From positions 465,233 to 529,232 of the forward strand of contig JXTC01000174.1 in assembly GCA_002914845.1 (NCBI GenBank): a stretch of 64,000 nt of DNA, read 5' to 3'. The notes below the pieces were generated by a model. It saw nothing but the letters and a program-made list of their open reading frames with translations, searched no databases and was not told the DNA's origin. Both the position numbers and the translations under genes were made by a program. Shown here in pieces: positions 61,526-64,000 of the stretch. Within the stretch, counting starts at the first letter, position 1. Each line of letters starts with the position of its first letter. Source of the DNA: Trema orientale. Taxonomy: Eukaryota > Streptophyta > Magnoliopsida > Rosales > Cannabaceae.

Positions 61526-62016
61526 AAACGTTGTAAATAAACATATTTATATAGCCACATGCATATTAAGTGACATATATTTTGATTCTAAAAAGAGAAG
61601 TAGAATTTGAAACTTATTTCAACAAATCAGATGGCCTAATACTGGTCATGGATTTATTTATTTATTAGTTGCGTAAAACTACTCAAGGATTTTGAGATCG
61701 TAATTTATTTACTCAATATGTTTCAAATTTTCCACTCTAATAAAAAAAAGCCACTTCTTCACTCAACAAAAAAAAAAAAAAAAATAAAAAAAGAAAAAGA
61801 AAAATAAAAAAGGAGAGAATGAAGTAAACTACACTTCCTCGACATCGCTCGAAAACAGTGGTGTGCCACAAATTAATAAGAAAATGACGTGCCAAATTGG
61901 CAAAACAACAAAGATTGAAACGACAGATGGAATAGCATGCAATATGTCGTTTTCATTGATAGAGAAAACGCAATGCCGTTGGAAAATATGGGTATAACGG
62001 CAATCATTTTATTTAT

Positions 62017-62885
62017 TAGGGATAACAACATTAAAATGTCTTGACTTTTAACTTTTTTGCAAAAAAAAACTATGACATTTGAATGTCTACAAAATAATAC
62101 TCTCACTTCTAAATTTTCGCAAAATAATACAATGACTTTTCAATTTCTGCAAAATAATACATTCACTTTTGAATTCTGCAAATTAATACTCTAATAATTA
62201 AAATTATTATAAATTAATACCCTAATGCTTGAAATTCATATAAATTTATAACCTTAATACCCAATTAGTTGATTTTAATAATAAAAAAATGGTAATAGCC
62301 ATCATCAACTTAATTAAAACTTATTAAACAATAATAAAGTTTTTGAAAAATATTTATAATTAGCTTATTTTACTTTTCATTCAAAAAAGAAAAGTAAAAA
62401 ATTAGAACCAGAGGTAAGAATAATTAACTGTAAAAAAAAAAAAGAAACATGAGAGGTAATTTTTTTGTGTGTTTTTCTAGCAATTAACTAAAAAAAATAG
62501 TTATAAAATAATTCCGATAATATTCTAATATCTAAATATTTTTAATAAGTTAATGAGAGGTGTTTGCATTTTTTGATTTGCTCATAATATAAATATACAA
62601 AGAAAATAAACATTGAAGGTGTTAATTTATAGAAATCGTAAATATCAATTATATTAATTTGTAGAATTCAAAAGTGAGGGAATTAATTTATAAAAATCAT
62701 GAATATAAGCGTATTAATTTGTAGAATTCAAGAGTGAAGGAATTAATTTGTAAAAATCATGAATATAAGCGTATTAATTTATAAAATTTCAAAAATGAGG
62801 TTATTAATTTGCAGAAATTCAAAAAATAGAGTATTATTTTTGCAAAAAAGTTAAAAGTGAAGATATTTTTACGTGATTAACCCTA
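62017..62885. mobile_element. Foldback-like element with long, internally repeated inverted arms
   Basis: Both ends read inward TAGGG, then a shared ACTTTTAACTTTTTTGCAAA. Each arm of about 240 bp is built of diverged 30-38 bp units with the pattern AATTCTGCAAATTAATAC. The arms are inverted relative to each other and separated by about 350 bp of AT-rich sequence with no coding capacity. This layout is that of foldback/Mutator-like non-autonomous elements. I see no sure target duplication. Confidence 0.75.
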
Positions 62886-63055
62886 TCTATTATAACTAGA
62901 GCATGTCATTTAACATATTTGATAACGACATGTCGTTTATCAAACTCCGGATTGGGATTCGGGATAGAACTAACCAAGTCCAGCGTTTGGTGCCTCGCAT
63001 AACATATTCCCAAGTCGAGGGTAAATATTGCTAATCCAGGAATTTAGTAATCCCC

Positions 63056-63202
63056 ACTATTTAAAAGGGACCTTCAACTTCTCTGCCCTACACTGATACA
63101 TATAACCCCAAACCGAGACCAAAAGGGAGTGAACCACTGAGCTCTCCCTGAGTCCCAGTCCAGTGAGCTACGTCTCCGACCTCCGACGGTCGCAGAACTC
63201 TG
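63056..63202 (+). promoter_or_regulatory. Core promoter and non-coding first exon of a probable CAND1 gene
   Basis: A TATA-like TATTTAAA at 63058-63065 precedes a CT-rich leader. The leader ends at a strong donor CTCTG|GTAAGTTT (63202/63203). The 5' UTR intron then runs to the acceptor GTGCAG at 63874, giving a 0.67-kb leader intron. The transcription start is estimated at about 63090. Confidence 0.5.
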
Positions 63203-63876
63203 GTAAGTTTCTTCCTCGTTTTTCTCTCTGGTTATTGAAATTTTCTTGATTTTGATTCTTACTCTCTTGAAAATTTTCTCTCTTACCAAACACAGATCAA
63301 TATATCACTCTGAGTTTTGCAGTTTATAGCTCTTTTTATAATCTGTGAATTTATTCGGTGTTCGTAATTTGACTAGTTTTGATTCCTTATACGGGTTTCA
63401 CTGTGCATTGATGTTGCATAAGTTTTCCGAATCAATTGGCTATTGTATTTGTGGTAGTGGGAGATTTTATTTTGGCTAGGGTTAGTTAGATAATAGTATC
63501 GATAGGGCCACCTATTCGGGGATTCGGGTATTGGGATCAGCGGTTTCTATATAGTTCTTTTTGATCTTGAACTTTAGTTTTTTAGTTTTTATAAGCAATT
63601 AAGTATGTATTACTTGGTTAATTAAGTAGTTGGTTCTTTAAACTTGTTTACTAGACACAATGCGGTGCTCCGGTGCATAAACTTAGGTTTATCATCAAAT
63701 TTTAGATTCAAGGCATGCTTTTTTTTTTTTTTTAATTTTACGTTTTAAATGCATAACTAGAGCTGTTCTTATTCATTTATTCGTTTTTTTTTTGTCCCCA
63801 GCTTTTGCCTATTTGATTGAGATATTGACTTTTGCTGAAATTGGTGCACGCCACATTCTCGTATAGTCGTGCAGCT

Positions 63877-63912
63877 ATGGCGAATTTAGCTTTAACTAGT
63901 ATACTGGAGAAG
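63877..63912 (+). CDS. CAND1: First coding exon of a probable CAND1 (window ends in intron 1)
   Basis: The ATG lies three bases after acceptor GTGCAG and the exon encodes only MANLALTSILEK before donor GAGAAG|GTATAA. Plant CAND1 begins MANL, a few variable residues, then ILEK followed by MTGKDKD, so length, motif and exon end fit that gene. CAND1 is a HEAT-repeat protein that binds unneddylated cullins and exchanges F-box substrate receptors of SCF ligases. Only 12 residues are visible, so the name depends on the next exon, which is outside the window. Confidence 0.55.
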
Positions 63913-64000
63913 GTATAATTCTTTTGGGTTTGTGCATTTTTCGTTTGCGTACTTACCATGTTCGAATTTTCTTCATGCCATCTGTTACCTGTGTTTTTGT

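Noticed and set aside
1..64000. CRISPR array, prokaryotic operon or phage-like system
   Set aside because: All repeats are explained as eukaryotic transposons or tandem duplications. The genes have spliceosomal introns, and no regularly spaced repeat-spacer units were seen.

Overview
This is eukaryotic nuclear DNA from a plant, most likely a dicot. It is AT-rich, its genes carry many GT-AG introns, and the recognisable proteins are plant families: a LEA_2/NHL-like protein, an ACD6-type ankyrin protein, ATG13, a ZUFSP-like peptidase, ABCB transporters, the plant XMAP215 homologue MOR1 and the start of a probable CAND1. tRNA-derived SINEs, MITEs and Copia/Gypsy remnants fill the spaces. I cannot name the species. 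There is one sequencing gap (153 N, 4756-4908) and a lone N at 141.

Layout. 0-3 kb: nested MITEs, then a single-exon LEA_2/NHL-like gene (minus). 3-7.2 kb: an ankyrin/PGG gene (minus) with a frameshift and a nonsense codon. 7.3-10.6 kb: a Copia element with both LTRs, a broken gag and integrase, and no reverse transcriptase. 11-16 kb: no cellular gene; a SINE with a 16-bp target duplication, an older Copia remnant, and a second, inverted SINE copy. 16.7-20.3 kb: ATG13 (minus). 20.3-23.5 kb: MITEs and an unexplained palindromic TCGA-rich block. 23.5-25.9 kb: a ZUFSP/ZUP1-like gene (plus). 26.3-40.8 kb: two tandem full-length ABCB genes (minus) with the same ten-exon structure; intron 2 of the second holds a 2.2-kb solo LTR. 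42.2-57.6 kb: MOR1 (minus), reconstructed by eye as 54 in-phase exons encoding 2,027 residues. 58-63 kb: repeats only. From about 63.06 kb: promoter, 5' UTR and first coding exon of a probable CAND1 (plus), cut by the window edge.

The genes are ordinary neighbours and do not form one pathway: autophagy initiation (ATG13), ubiquitin-chain removal (ZUFSP-like), membrane export (ABCB), microtubule growth (MOR1) and SCF recycling (CAND1). Exon joins were checked by hand for splice dinucleotides and reading phase, not by transcripts. I found no novel multi-gene system. The points most worth a second look are a GC-AG intron and duplicated exon edges in MOR1, a 24-bp in-frame duplication in one ABCB paralogue, a partial copy of the ZUFSP-like exon 4, and the palindromic block at 22.7-23.1 kb.
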